DNA of 64,000 bases from Cryphonectria parasitica EP155 (GCF_011745365.1 NW_024468915.1:2954653-3018652); one strand, 5' to 3'; shown: positions 11,184-22,570, counted from the stretch's first letter. A program made the numbers and translations. The notes: generated by a model not told the origin, from the sequence alone.

Positions 11184-11380
11184 CTTACTGAGGCTTACTG
11201 CTGCTCAGTAGTGCTCACTGAAGCTTGATAAGCACAGATAAGCTCTTCTGATTAGTTAGCCTGTAATCCTAACTCTGAATTATGTAATCCTTATAAGTTA
11301 TCTGATGTTAAGTTATGATATCTGATTCTTGTTTGCTTGTAACCTGTTTTTATAACTTGCATGTTGAATAGGTTATAATA
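11184..11380 (-). repeat. 5' LTR of Gypsy-A A1, part 2
   Basis: Continuation of the LTR split by E1. It contains GCTCACTGAAG-type repeats and ends GGTTATAATA, a C-to-T form of the terminus. The next bases (CTAAC) begin the A2 gag region and would be the A1 target duplication. Confidence 0.82.
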
Positions 11381-12065
11381 CTAACTTAGTCTGCTTAAGA
11401 TTCATAAGCTGCTGAGCTGTAGTGCATTCTTCGTTAGAATTACTAAAGATCTCTTTAAAAGCTTTCTTAAAGCTTTCAAAGAAATTAAACATATTCTTAG
11501 TATTCTAGATATGCATGCTGGGATTATTCTGATGCTTTAAATAATTATATAGAAAAGATTTATATTAGATAAGAATATTCTTTTCGAGATGAGTTTCTGC
11601 AAGAATAATCTTCTTAAATTCCCTAATAAACTGAATCTTGTAATACAGAAAATACACTCTGCAGTAAATAAGAAATCCATATAGTATCTTTTGATTGCTA
11701 TTATATATAGCAAGCTTATTCATCTTATATGCTTTTCTAGCATTACTAGTAATTGCAGAGATAAACTGCACCTACTAAGCTTATTAAGCTAGCTGAGCTT
11801 ATTAATTAGCGATAATAGCGCTCTAAGCCTGCTATTATTTGCACAGATTCTGAATATACTGAATAAGCTAATATATTTAATTAATCAGTTCTTTCTGAGT
11901 AGGGGCGTGCAAGAACAAAAGAGTTTCTGAAGGAGCTATTGTATTCTGTATTACTCAAGAAGTAATACTAAACTATTCTTGAACAAGAGTTATCAAAATG
12001 TAATAAGCATTGCAGCAATCCGAAGATTCCTAAATATACGAGGAGATTTATGCTAACAAGAGCGG
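11381..12065 (-). pseudogene. Gypsy-A copy A2, gag 5' fragment
   Basis: Homologous to 7530-8205 of copy A1, in the same orientation. This is the 5' part of a gag region interrupted on the left by insertion of A1. It adjoins the LTR at about 12066-12494, which is also the 3' LTR of copy A3. Frames are broken by RIP stops. The rest of A2 lies to the left of the window or is lost. Confidence 0.7.
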
Positions 12066-12176
12066 TATTGAAGTATTAAGATCTTGAATATGGAATCATA
12101 CAAGTCTTAATAAGCGATACAAGTATTTACTGCTTTTGGAGCTACTTAGTATAAAAGACTGAATACTTAGATTGAT

Positions 12177-12245
12177 AACTGAAGAGCTATGTATTGAATT
12201 CATCTAATAATAATAAATGTATTCTTATATATTCAGCTCTTCAGT
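12177..12245 (-). promoter_or_regulatory. Inverted repeat and TATA-like core of Gypsy-A LTR
   Basis: AACTGAAGAGCT and its complement flank about 46 bp of AT-rich sequence. In element sense the AT stretch ATATAAGA/ATATATAA follows the first arm and looks like a TATA box. The same arrangement is present at 1307-1376, 25975-26044 and 30133-30202. Probable core promoter; no transcript start can be fixed by eye. Confidence 0.55.
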
Positions 12246-12247
12246 AC

Positions 12248-12370
12248 AGCTCGTTGGGATTGCTGGCGAGTCTAGCGATTCAAGGTATGAAGCTCGTTGG
12301 GATTGCTAGCGAGTCTAGCGATTCAAGGTGTGAAGCTCGTTAGGATTGCTAGCAAGCTCAACGATCCTCC
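12248..12370 (+). repeat. 43-bp tandem repeat inside Gypsy-A LTR
   Basis: Three units of 43 bp beginning AGCTCGTTGGGATTGCT at 12248, 12291 and 12334, the last diverged. Not present in the other Gypsy-A LTRs here. Confidence 0.9.
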
Positions 12371-12597
12371 CTTCTTTACAACTCTAACTCTGAGTTATGT
12401 AATCAATGCTTTGTCAGAACGTTGGATTCTTAATACCTGGTTCTTGTTACTCGTGACTTGTTTTCGTGACCTGCATGTTGAATGAGTCATAACATAATAG
12501 CTGTAGAATTTCTGTTTCTGCTTGTAAGTTCTTCTTTTTTTTTTCTTTTTCTAATCTCTTCACTAATATCTCTCTTCTTTCCTTAGTTTTGCATATC

Positions 12598-13029
12598 ATA
12601 GCAGAAGATAAGAAGCTGGAATCGAAGAAATAGGAGGCAGAAGCAGAGTTGGAAAGAGCTTATCATTAAGCATTGGAGGTTCTTGATGAGGCTTGTGCGA
12701 AGATCTCGGAATCCGCTGCCCGTCTTGCTTGCTTGCGCATCCAGCATAGATCTCTTGCTTTCCGGGGTGCTCAGATGGTAAATGCAAGCTTTGAGTCTCT
12801 TGATGAGCTGGATGAGCAGGAATGTTGTGAGGAGGAGGAATGCAATCTTGCTGCATCGGTTTGTAAAACAATATCAGCTGAGAGTATTTTGGCTGAGAAT
12901 TTCTTGTTTGATGGTTTTGATTGGAACTCTGTTAACTCTAGTAGAGCTATTGTAGATTATTCTGGATTTTTGGGGAGCGAGGTTTCTGAAGCTTCTGAAT
13001 CTCAGTTCAGAGCGGAGCAGCTGTCCTAA
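12598..13029 (+). pseudogene. Antisense accessory gene of Gypsy-A, copy A3
   Basis: Best preserved version of the plus-strand gene. The frame reads from about 12600, has two RIP-type stops (TAG and TAA for Gln) before 12670, then is open to TAA at 13027-13029. It encodes a charged helical segment (KKLESKK, then a Glu/Ala-rich run), a basic stretch RLACLRIQHR, the motif SFESLDELDEQE and a C-terminus FDWNSVNSS...SEVSEASES. A polypyrimidine-rich candidate intron with GTAAGTTC donor and TTCCTTAG acceptor lies just upstream (about 12510-12580). Exon 1 is missing. It converges on pol: the stops overlap by two bases. Function unknown. Confidence 0.7.
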
Positions 13030-15587
13030 GCGCTGGTTCTTTTCTTCTTTCAATACTCAGCTACTCTTTTCTAAGCGTTTTCGATATTCTTTCGTAGTTC
13101 TTATAAGTTTTCGCTTGCTGAGTAGCCTTTTTATTTGATAAAGTATTCCTTCATGCTATTTATGCTTCTATACTTGAAAATCTTTTCTATCTTATATTCT
13201 GGTTTGTTATTCTTCATTTCTGCTGCATTATTTATTAGTATTTCCTATATTGCTGGTTCCAGTAGTAAGATATGAAAAACTAGATATATTTTCATTCTAT
13301 AGAGTAATACTAACTCGTAATTAACTAGAGAGATCTATTGCAAGATTTTGAAGAATCTTAATTTCTTATAATCGAGTTTGCTGCTAAATCTAGTTGTTTT
13401 GATATTTTTTCGAAGTAGATAAATCTTATCTTCTTTCTATAGAATTGATTTCTTAATTCTTTTGGAGTTTGTATAATATACTATTCATTTCTGAACAAAT
13501 TGTAATTCTAATTGGAATTCTTTCTAAACTTTCTTAATTTTCTTAATTCTTTTGTCTGCAGTTTCTATATCTGCTTTCAGCAGTATCTTGTAATAAGCTA
13601 TTGAATTATATTTATAGAGTATAAAGAATAGCGATTTCTTTATTATACTTATATCTATGCTATTATAAGCAAACTATATAAGAGATAATAAGTTAATTTA
13701 GTTATTTTATTTTTAGTTAATATAATATTATAAGTATTATTTAATAACTTAATTTATTCTTTCCATTTATTCATCTATTTGTAAGTAAAATGCTGTAAAC
13801 ATTCTATAATGTATTCTAAGCTATTTTATAAGCAAAGTTCAAAATTTTGAATTGAACTTTCTATTTCTATTAGAGATTATTTCTTCTAATATGCTGTAGT
13901 TAGCAATAATTGTTCTAAGAAACATATATGCAAATTCTTCTACTATACTGCTTTTCTTATAGAAAAGAAAATAAGCATACTTGCTTAGTTTGCAAATTAC
14001 TACTAGAATACTATTATATTGCATCTTAGTTAAGAGTTCTCATAAGAAAAGTAGCTTAATAATAAAGTTTAAACTAATAAATTGCTAAATAATTATAAGT
14101 ATTAATAGAAAGTATAATAGTTTGTAAAGCTTATATCTTTCTACTTTATTCTTCTTATAGCTATTGCATTATTATAGAATATTCTTAATTCTTTTTCTAA
14201 AGCTTAATAAACTTTAGTATCTTTTAATATATTCATAGATTGCTCTAACTTCTTAATATCTATATACTAATATACTATATATATTCTTAATATAATTATC
14301 TTGTTCATCTGAAATTATTGATTCTGAATTTTTTTTTCAAAAGTTCTATTCTGAGAGCAGCGTTTAGTTCTCTATATGCATTAACGAGATTTTCTGATTT
14401 ATCTTAAGCAAAGATATTCTGTATATTCGAAGAATCTGCATCTTAATAATCTAATCTTCTGCTGAAAGCATCTGCTTATTCATTCTCTAAGCTTTTGCAA
14501 TATATAATCTTGAAATCGAATTATAAAAGAAATTCTGCTTATCTAATTTATTGCTTATTCAAAATCTTAGTTATTATAAATATAATCAGATTCTTATAAT
14601 CTAAGTAAATTATAATCAAGTATTATATGCTAATAAAGTAATATTATTATTTCTTAAAAGCTTTTATTATTGCTATAAGCTTCTAATTAGAGATTCTATA
14701 ATTGATTTCTAAGCTATTCAACTTCTTTAAAAAGTTGCTTATAATCCTTAGATGCTTTTAATCATCTTGCTAGCTAAGTTATTCTCCAAGTGCATATTCT
14801 GATGCATCAATCTTAACTTCAAAAAGTTTATAGGAATCTGCTTTATACAGAATTAGCTTTAAGATAATATGCTTAATAATCTCATCAAAAGCTTCTTATA
14901 TCTTGAAGATCTACTTAAAAAGCTGCTTCTTTTTGGTAAGATTTGTAAGGGAATATGCAATTCAGCTATAATTCTTAATGAATTATCTATAGAAATTAAT
15001 ATATTTAAAGAAAAACTTAATATCTCTAATATTTCTGAAAACTAGCTAATTTCTAATAGCTTTTATCTTATCTTTCTATAGCTTAATGCATTCTGGCTTG
15101 ATTGTGAATCCGAAATAGTTAATTTTTTGTATATAAAAGTAACTCTTTGCAGGTTTTATAAGAAGTTTTGCATTTTAAAGCATTTGCAATACTATTTCTA
15201 TATATTTCTTATATTCTTCAAGTATTTAAGAGTAGATAAGAATATTATTGAGATAAGCAATAATAAACTGATTTAGATGCTTATATAGAATGTAATTGAT
15301 TATTTTCTGAAATAAAGCTAGAGTATTTATTAGATTAAAAAATATAACTAAATATTTATAGTATTTATAGCATATTCTGAAAGCAGTTTTCTATTCTTCT
15401 TCTTTCTTTATTCTAATCAGATTATAAGCTCTTTTTAGATTTAGAACTATAAACTACTATACTTCTTACAATCTATCTTATAGTTTTTTAATAAGTAGTA
15501 ATAGATATTAGTTCTTAATTATAATATTATTAAATTGCTTATAATTAATATATAGTCTAAGCTTGCTATTCTTTTTGAGTATAAATA
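13026..15587 (-). pseudogene. Gypsy-A copy A3 pol remnant, 3' half
   Basis: Minus-strand chromodomain (about 13050-13210, EYKIEKIF, GYSASENL, with Trp codons now stops), integrase core (13839-14024, KLSKYAYFLFYKKS and ISNRNRKF) and RT up to its active-site region near 15230-15260. Interrupted at 15587 by G2 and resumes at 22885. Pol stop TAG is at 13028-13026, overlapping the antisense gene's stop. Confidence 0.82.
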
Positions 15588-15896
15588 TGTCAGGGTAAAA
15601 AGGGCACACAAGTGAGGTGAAGGGGTATGAGCTGCTCTCAAGCCGCTCTGTTGATGCTTTTATTCAAAGGAACTACTAAACCTATCTCCCTCCTTCTCTT
15701 TTCGCTGCTAAATCTGTTATTCCCCTTTCCCTTATATATACAATTAGCCTGAACTAGATAGAATGATAATAGTCTGATAGCTATATAGTATTATACAAGA
15801 GCGCTACTTTGAAGCGAAGCTCTTGCAGCAGCTCTGGACTGCCACCAGGGATTGCAAGAGCTATCTATTTCCTTTATACGCATACAAGCTCTAACA
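15588..15896 (-). repeat. 3' LTR of G2
   Basis: 309 bp, more RIP-damaged than its partner. Sense start is TGTTAGAGC (ancestral TGTCAGGGC). A TATA-like TATATATAAGGG lies on the minus strand near 15733-15750. A purine-rich tract (GAAAGAGGAAGG in sense) adjoins it at about 15900-15915. Confidence 0.9.
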
Positions 15897-15989
15897 GAAT
15901 CCTTCCTCTTTCAGATTTCTATTTCCAGAAATTATGCATCCGAGCTGCTCTCGTACAGATTTACAAGTTCCTTTATACTTGTTAATAAT

Positions 15990-17316
15990 CCTCTCATTAG
16001 TTAGTTCTTGTTATTGGAGTATTTCGCTCTAGAAAGCCAAGTTTTTCTCTGCTAATAAGTCATATAATATTGTGAAGATTGCTCTAGCGCTAGTGCAGCG
16101 CAGATGCAGTATGATTATAAAGACTATGCAGCTTAATGCAATTATCCATGCTACTACAATCTCGGAATAGCTTCTAGAGCTAGACAATAGGATTGCCTGA
16201 GATGCGCATACTAGTGAAGCACTATTGCTCTCTATTTCGCTTTTGCATTTGAATCTCTTTCTCTTTCTATTTTTCTCTTTTCTTAACTACTATAGCAGCA
16301 GCAGCAACAATAATAATAATAGTAGCAATAATATAATATATATATTCCTATTCTCTGAAATATTATATAAAAGCTAATTTATTGCAGATATCTCCTTTTA
16401 CTGCTATTAATGCATCTGGGGAAGCTGCGCTAGCTCCTGAGGTTTCTGAGAATCAGATCGCTTCTAAAGCTTCGAAGACTAGCAATGCCTCCTTTAGCGC
16501 TATTAATGCAATGCTCTCTTCTTGCTACTCTCTGCTCTCAAGCGCTTCTGCTGCTTCCGCATCCTCTCTCTCTCGTAGCCGCTGCAGCAATCAGCGTAGT
16601 AGCTGCAAAGCCCCTGCTAGCAAGAAGCGCAAGAGAGCCTCTCTCTCGCTCTCGCCCTTTCTCTCGCCTCCTCTCAAGTCTCCCGAGACTCCTGCTCCAG
16701 AGGCCCCGCCTCTCGTTACTTCCACAGCTTCTGTAAGTACTTATATATATTGTATATACAGTGCTGCATTAACATTGCTAAGCTGTTAAGAGAAAGAAGA
16801 TTCTCGAGAAACCGAATGCGATGCATTTCTTTATCAGCTGATGCTAGGAGTGCATGCATTGCTGCATTCAGAAGTCTGAGATTTAGTACTGAAACCAGTT
16901 AGATGTACCAGTTTTCTTATCTTACAAATTCTTATATTGATTTGTTATAAGCTCCAATGCTTATTATTTTCAGTATACTTGCAGCAATTACTTCTGCTAG
17001 CCTGTAAATAGTATTATCCCTGCTTCTTCTTATCTTTCATACTGCTTATAAGCTACTATAGCTTTCTTACAAGGCAGGTTTGGCTCTGAATAATGCTTGC
17101 TTCTTTGATCGGAAGCTGATTGATAAGAACTTGCAGGGTGTCCTCCAGCTGATATGCTCTGTAAGCGCTGCTTCTGCGCTGATAATCAGCGCATTTCCTG
17201 CTTCTGTTATAAGCAGAGAGTTAATATTGCTGCTTCAGTACAATATCAGCGCTCTGAAAATGCTAGCTGAAGCAGCTCGCAAGCCTTCTGAAGCAGCTTC
17301 CGAAGAGAAAGAATAA
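15990..17316 (+). pseudogene. G2 antisense coding-like region
   Basis: Plus-strand coding-like sequence between the pol end and the 3' LTR of the minus-oriented G2. A first block (about 16015-16250) reads as helical protein with Gln- and Arg-type RIP stops. A second block (16389-16732) encodes a Ser/Ala-rich stretch with the basic, nuclear-signal-like KKRKR and a Pro-rich tail, and ends at a consensus splice donor GTAAGTACTT. A third block (about 17070-17316) ends in TAA without internal stops. GC content is higher than the surrounding sequence. I do not recognise the protein. The opposite strand is also fairly open near 17.1-17.3 kb, so the strand call there is moderate. Confidence 0.45.
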
Positions 17317-17479
17317 TCTCTTTAAAAATCCTGAGTAGATGAGCATGCTTTTACAGCATAAGAAATAACTAGCATTAATTGCTATAATGCAGAAGCATTG
17401 CTAACTCTTTGAATAAATAAGCTATATAAGGATTTTTAGTTTTCCAATTAAAGATTGAGTAGCTTCTGCGCTGCATTAT

Positions 17480-20400
17480 TATTACTTTAATTATATCTTA
17501 TATTCTTTAATTAATAATCTGTTATTAATAAATGCTTATAATTTTTATAAATTCTTATTGCTGCTATATTCCTTCTAATATATAAGAAATTAGTAGTTCC
17601 TAGATAGCTCTCAGTATGCTAGAATAGCTTCTATCTTCCAACATATCTCTTTTTCAAGATCAATATTAGAATGCGCCTCAAGCTCTTCTCTATCTTGTTT
17701 ATTAAAGTTCTTTAGAGCTACAATTGAAAAGATATTGTAAATCTTGTATTTTGCTAGCAATTCGAGCTTATATGCTAGTTTATATACTTCTATAATCTCC
17801 AGCATTTGAAAAGAGCTAAGATATTTATTTGCTAGTTTATTATTAATATCTTTTTAGTATAAATGCTTAGCTGAGATGAAAATGAAGTTGCTAAGAGAGA
17901 ATCTTTTATTAATATAGCATTTGTTATATTATCTAATATATGCTTATCTTGCATAATTAAAGCTTTTCTAAGCTTTCTTATAAGCTTTGATAAGATCTTT
18001 GAGCTACTTTGAAATCTTGGAAATATAGCTTGAGTACTATATATTAATATCTATTAGTTTTGTTAATTGGAATCTATAGAGCAATATAGCAGATAATAAT
18101 CCTATTCCACTATAATCTGCACTATTATATGCTGTCTGTGCAAGAAGTAAGCGTTGCACTTAATCCGCTTAAAAAAAGCTGTAATAAGTATGGAGATATT
18201 GTTCGAGATTCTAGTTCTGCTGCTCAGTTTATTCATCTATTTAGAAGTAAAATACAGTACTTAAGCGCTACTTGATTCCCAGATGGAAGCAGAAGTTAGT
18301 TCAGAAATAGCTTATAAAAAAGCTTTTTCTATCTGATATAATGCTTTCAGGAATACTATAGAACTGATATATATATTATAGCATAATATCTGCTAAGCTG
18401 CTGCTTATAAGCTGTATTATTATTAGAATATACAGAATATACTTCAAGTATCTATTAATAATTATCAGAATAGCATTGTAAGCTTTATTATAAAAACTGA
18501 TAAATCTGAGCAAACTGATAATAAAGTTTATTAATATCTTAGCTTATAAGCAAGTTGCTAGTAGTAAGGAACTAAGCAGGCTATATGAGCATTATTTCTT
18601 CGTTTTTATCTGCTAGTATATTATATACATATTAATATACTTCTTTATATTCTTAGCTAATACATCTTAATAGTAGTAATGAGAAATCATTTTAGTAAAC
18701 TTAGCTATGCTGAGATAGCCAGCTATTAAATCATCATAGTATGCTTTCAAAAGCTCCTTGCAAGTTAATGAATAGTTTAGCACAAATATATATTCCTTAA
18801 AGTATAGCAAGCTTTCGATAACTTGCTATAGCTTTATACTAGCTGTAGAGCTGTATATTCGCTTCTTGTATCAAGCTTCTATTTGAATAAAAACGTTTTC
18901 TTGTTGCAATTATAATAAATACACTCTTATTAGCTCTGCAAGCTGCTCTAGCACTATTGCTATGCTTCGCTTTATTGCTAAATGCAGAAGAATAATCAGT
19001 TCGCAATTCGATATCTAAGCAATATTAGTTGCTAAGCGAATATTCTGCTTCAACTCTGCGCTCTTGCTCGAATAGCAAAGAATGTACTCTTGAAAACAAG
19101 GAATACTTAGATCTGCTATCTGCTCAAACTCTGCATTCTTGTTCGAATAGCAAAGAGTGCATATTCGAAAACAGGAGATATTCAGATTTGCTGCTTGCTC
19201 TATTCTTACTCTTTGAATATAACTAATATAAGATTCTTTCTGATTCTTCAGATTCTTCATTATAATGAAATTGCTGAAGCTTTGTAGCTTCTGCTTAGCT
19301 TTCTTTCCTTTCTGATAATCTAGCTGTTTGGATAATTTATTAGCTGAATTAGATTTGCTGAAGCAGTACTGAATAATGAGATTATATATGCTAAGATTAT
19401 TTAGCTAGTATAACTAGTAAGCAGATAGCTTCTGTTTAGTCTCTCAGTATTGCAAGTTGAGATAGTTTGTAAGAATAAGTATAAGCTTAAGCAAATATAA
19501 CAAATAATGCTGCTAGTTTGATACAGCATTTACAATAGCTAATAGCTTGATATTCTTTATGCTATATTGTATTTCTGTTGAAGAGAGCTTCTTTGAATGA
19601 AAAGCAATTGGATGCTAGCAGCTTTGAAACAGCTGAGCTAGCACAGCTTCTATAGCAAAAGCAGAAGCATTCATTTCAACTCTTATTAGTAATGCAGTAT
19701 TGTAATAGTGTAGCAATAAAGCTGTTGTAAAGAGTATAATCAGGATCTTGAAAGCTATTCGAATGCAGTTTAAGAGCGCAACTATGCTTATACTGCTGCT
19801 TTGCAAAAAGTTGATTAATAGTATAGCAATCTTGGAATAGTTCTGTATAAATCAATAATAGAATCTAGTAAATCCAAGAAATATCTGAATATTGCGAATA
19901 GTATGCAGAAGCAGCTACTATATAATAGCTATAATATGCTTCTTATCTATACTAATTTCTTCTGAGAATATTATAAAGCTTAGGAATTCCATCTATTGTA
20001 TATTGAACTTGCACTTCCTCAGATTGAAGTATAGCTTTTATTGCTATAGCTGCTTCAAGACTTTTCGAATATAGCTTATATGCTACTTAGCATTATTGCT
20101 ATAGATTAGGATATTATTCAGATAAATAATGCAGATTATATTTATTAAGCTTATTAGCGCTTTGTTAATATATGCTTGAAATATAGCTGAAGCGTTAATA
20201 AGACTAAAGAGCAGAATATAATACTCGAAATAGCTATATTTCGTATAGAAAGCAGTTTTCCATTTATTTTCTTTACAGATTCGAAGCTAATAATATGCAT
20301 TCTTAAGATTAAGCTTAATATAGATTTGTATATAGCTTAGTTAATTAAGAATCTTAGCAATCAAAGACAATGAGATGCAGTTCTTATATATAATCCGATT

Positions 20401-21290
20401 CAGTACTCTGTAGTTTATATAAAGATGCAGCTTGCTTCCTTTCTTTAGCACGAATAGTATAAGTATGCTAGCAGAGCTGATTAAGAATTGAATTCATTCT
20501 CTAGCTAGTATTTCCTCTAAGTATTTCCTAAGCATTTCTAGTTCAGCTGCAGAAAGAGCATATAAGAGCTTCTAGAATAATCTTGCTTTCTCTTCAAGCT
20601 TAATATAATAGTTAATATCAGTATGGAATGCAAGCAACTTTAATGCTTCCTTCATACATAGATTAATGAAGTTGCAATACTCAGGAAGCAAGCGCAGCTC
20701 TAGCGCTGCATCTTCTAGCTCAGTCTTGAGGAGTAGGTCTGATAAGCTTGGATAGTAATATGCTGCAAAAGCAATTCTTGCTCCCTCAAGCTCTTTCGCT
20801 ATAGTGCAGAGCTGAATCTGAGAGCGCTGGAGAGGAAATCTTTATTGCTTTATATTTCATTATATTACTAGGTTAATAATCTTAAGCTATAGAAATCTCA
20901 GAATTAGGCTGAGCTAGCTAATATCTGCTATTATGAAGTAATAGCACTGCTTCCTAGATATTTCTAAGCTATTTATAATCTTTATATTGATAGAGTAGCT
21001 GCTGTATGTAATAATAGCTTTCTGGTTAATTGAAATGAGCTTAGAGCATGCTTCAAAAGGTTGATTCTGCGCTAGAGCTTCAGCTAAGCAGCAGTTAATC
21101 AGATTCTCCTCTGCTTCCGAGTTAATCAACTTATATATATGCTTCCTTTTGTTTCCAAGCAATAGCCTTGCATGAACAATAAGCTAGTAAGGCTTCCGCT
21201 TAGCATCTTCTCAGCTCTATTGCATGGCTATTGCTACCTTGTTAGCTTGCTTGCAGCTGTTTGCTGTATGCTTCTTCTTTCTGCAAATTC
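17480..21290 (-). pseudogene. G2 pol remnant
   Basis: Minus-strand Ty3 polyprotein remnant. RT active site at about 20101-20127 reads YLNNILIYS (two Asp expected). RNase H lies near 19615-19806 (IRVEMNASAFAI, normally with Asp). An unusual repeat-bearing linker is at 18930-19225. The integrase zinc domain is at about 18590-18790 (AYYDD...YYY, with His-to-Tyr changes) and the core at about 18270-18520 (NAILIIINRYLKY). The C-terminal module at 17611-17805 (KLAYKLEL, then WKIEAILAY) resembles the IN C-terminus followed by a chromodomain-like start. Frames carry many RIP stops. Non-functional. Confidence 0.82.
18930..19225 (-). other. G2 linker segment homologous to TR elements
   Basis: Between RNase H and integrase, G2 contains two 75-bp direct repeats (from 19054 and 19129) plus about 120 bp of following sequence. 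These match array c and the pol-derived segment of TR elements, with the same translation frame: SKSAEL and RLAT are shared, followed by CELI. The frame continues from RNase H side to integrase side in G2, so this is part of its pol rather than a later insertion. Confidence 0.65.
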
Positions 21291-22521
21291 AATATTCTGC
21301 TTTTAAGCAACTGAAACTATAGTAGCTTAGCTTATTGCAGGTGTAACAGATATTTCGTTAAGGCTCTGAGCATAGATTAGCAAAATAGCTTATTTTCTAA
21401 CAGTTATAACAGCAAGCAAAGTTGTTATCAACTATTTGAAAGCACATTAATAAAGCTTGAATACCCGTAAGGAGAAGTGCTTGAGAACTATGCAGAGCTG
21501 TGCAGTCCCTTGCTATATAGCTTAGCTTGCTACAGCTGTAATAGCTACAATATGAAAGGGTAGCAGTTTCTAAGCTGCTGCTTAGAAGCGTTTTAACAGC
21601 AGATTGAGAGTTGGTAATCATTCCTTGAGCAGATTCGATACATCATACTAAGCTAATCAAAGCATTTTAGCTGCTCGAAAGCATCATCTATACACTAATA
21701 GCAATACAGATCTCTAATCTGAAGTATATAAGAACAGCTATTATATAGTATTGCTTGGTATCAGAATAGGAAAACTCAAGCTTCACCTTCTAATACTAGC
21801 ATATAAAGCTTATTATTAATTCGCTCTTGTCTTAAGCAATGCTTGCAAGCATTGCTGCAGCAGTAATAATACAGGTAGTAGAATTAGCTAACTGATTCTT
21901 CAGAAAGAACTTGAGTTTTCCAAAGATAATAGGAATAGGCTTATGCTATTCCTTCTTCTAGCAGATAATATAGTTAACTCAGTTCTGCTTGAAATTGTTT
22001 TTCAAGCAGTATACTGCATATTCTATCTTATCTGCTTCATTAGTTAAGCAGCAGATATTGAAATAATATTGCAGATTATATAGAAATATCTTCAACTTTA
22101 TATACAATCTCTTCTTATATATAAGAGCTAGCAAGCTGCAATATAGCTATATAAGCGCTATTGAGAGTGCTTCTGAAGAAGTTAGCACAGAAGGAATGCT
22201 AAGAGGGCTGAAGCTAGCTGGCTGAGGCTTCAGGCTGGTATTACTGCTCTAGAGTAGTATTAAGCAAGTGCGCTTGCTTCTTAGCTGCTGCTATATCTTC
22301 TCTTCTTCCAACTAATAATTGAGCTTGCATTTCTAGCATTGCAATCTAGCTATATCTGCTGATGCCTCGAGCAAGGGATTCTTATAAGCTAAGCCTGGAT
22401 TTGAGCTTGAAAGGAGGATTTGAGAAGGGAGTTAGCTTAGAGTCTGTAAGAGATCAGAGTTGCTAGCTCGTTGTGATTGTTGCTCTGGAGCAGCGCTGCT
22501 GCTTTGTATAACCGGAGCCAT
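21290..22521 (-). pseudogene. G2 gag remnant
   Basis: Begins at an ATG on the minus strand (22521, MAPVIQSSS), 50 bp inside the 5' LTR. It has a polar N-terminal region and ends in three zinc-knuckle-like boxes: 21502-21543 (YSCSKLSYIARDC), about 21370-21411 (CYNC...ANLC) and 21307-21348 (CYTCNK...C). In each the His, and in the first also one Cys, is replaced by Tyr, as C-to-T or G-to-A changes would produce. Role: capsid and RNA packaging in cytoplasmic particles. Stops in frame show it is inactive. Boundary with protease is not visible. Confidence 0.75.
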
Positions 22522-22570
22522 TCTCACCTCCGACAGCTTACTTCTCAGAAAAGAGTAGGAGATTCAGACT

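Larger units (their letters stand above)
1195..11380 (-). mobile_element. Gypsy-A copy A1, Ty3-like chromovirus, RIP-degraded
   Basis: A nearly complete Ty3/gypsy-type element on the minus strand, about 7.4 kb once the nested TR element (8412-11183 plus its 5-bp duplication) is removed. Reading in its sense direction: 5' LTR (split, 11380-11184 and 8411 to about 8212), gag with a zinc knuckle, protease, RT, integrase, chromodomain, then an oppositely oriented small gene, a polypurine tract and the 3' LTR (1587-1195). Frames are closed by RIP-type stops throughout. Its right end joins copy A2 gag at a CTAAC sequence, so A1 inserted in another Gypsy-A copy. Its left end is hidden by TR element E0. 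Confidence 0.85.
12066..12494 (-). repeat. Gypsy-A LTR shared by copies A2 and A3
   Basis: Reverse-oriented LTR ending GAGTCATAACA (intact terminus). It carries the inverted repeat AACTGAAGAGCT (12177-12188) and AGCTCTTCAGT (12235-12245). Its U3-like part differs from other copies: it has a 43-bp repeat instead of GCTCACTGAAG repeats. Gypsy-A 5' sequence lies on its left and 3' sequence on its right, so it joins two elements head to tail. The left edge is approximate. Confidence 0.82.

Noticed and set aside
18930..19225. Independent TR insertion inside G2
   Set aside because: No LTR or target duplication at its edges, and the pol frame continues through it; better explained as native G2 sequence from which TR captured a copy.
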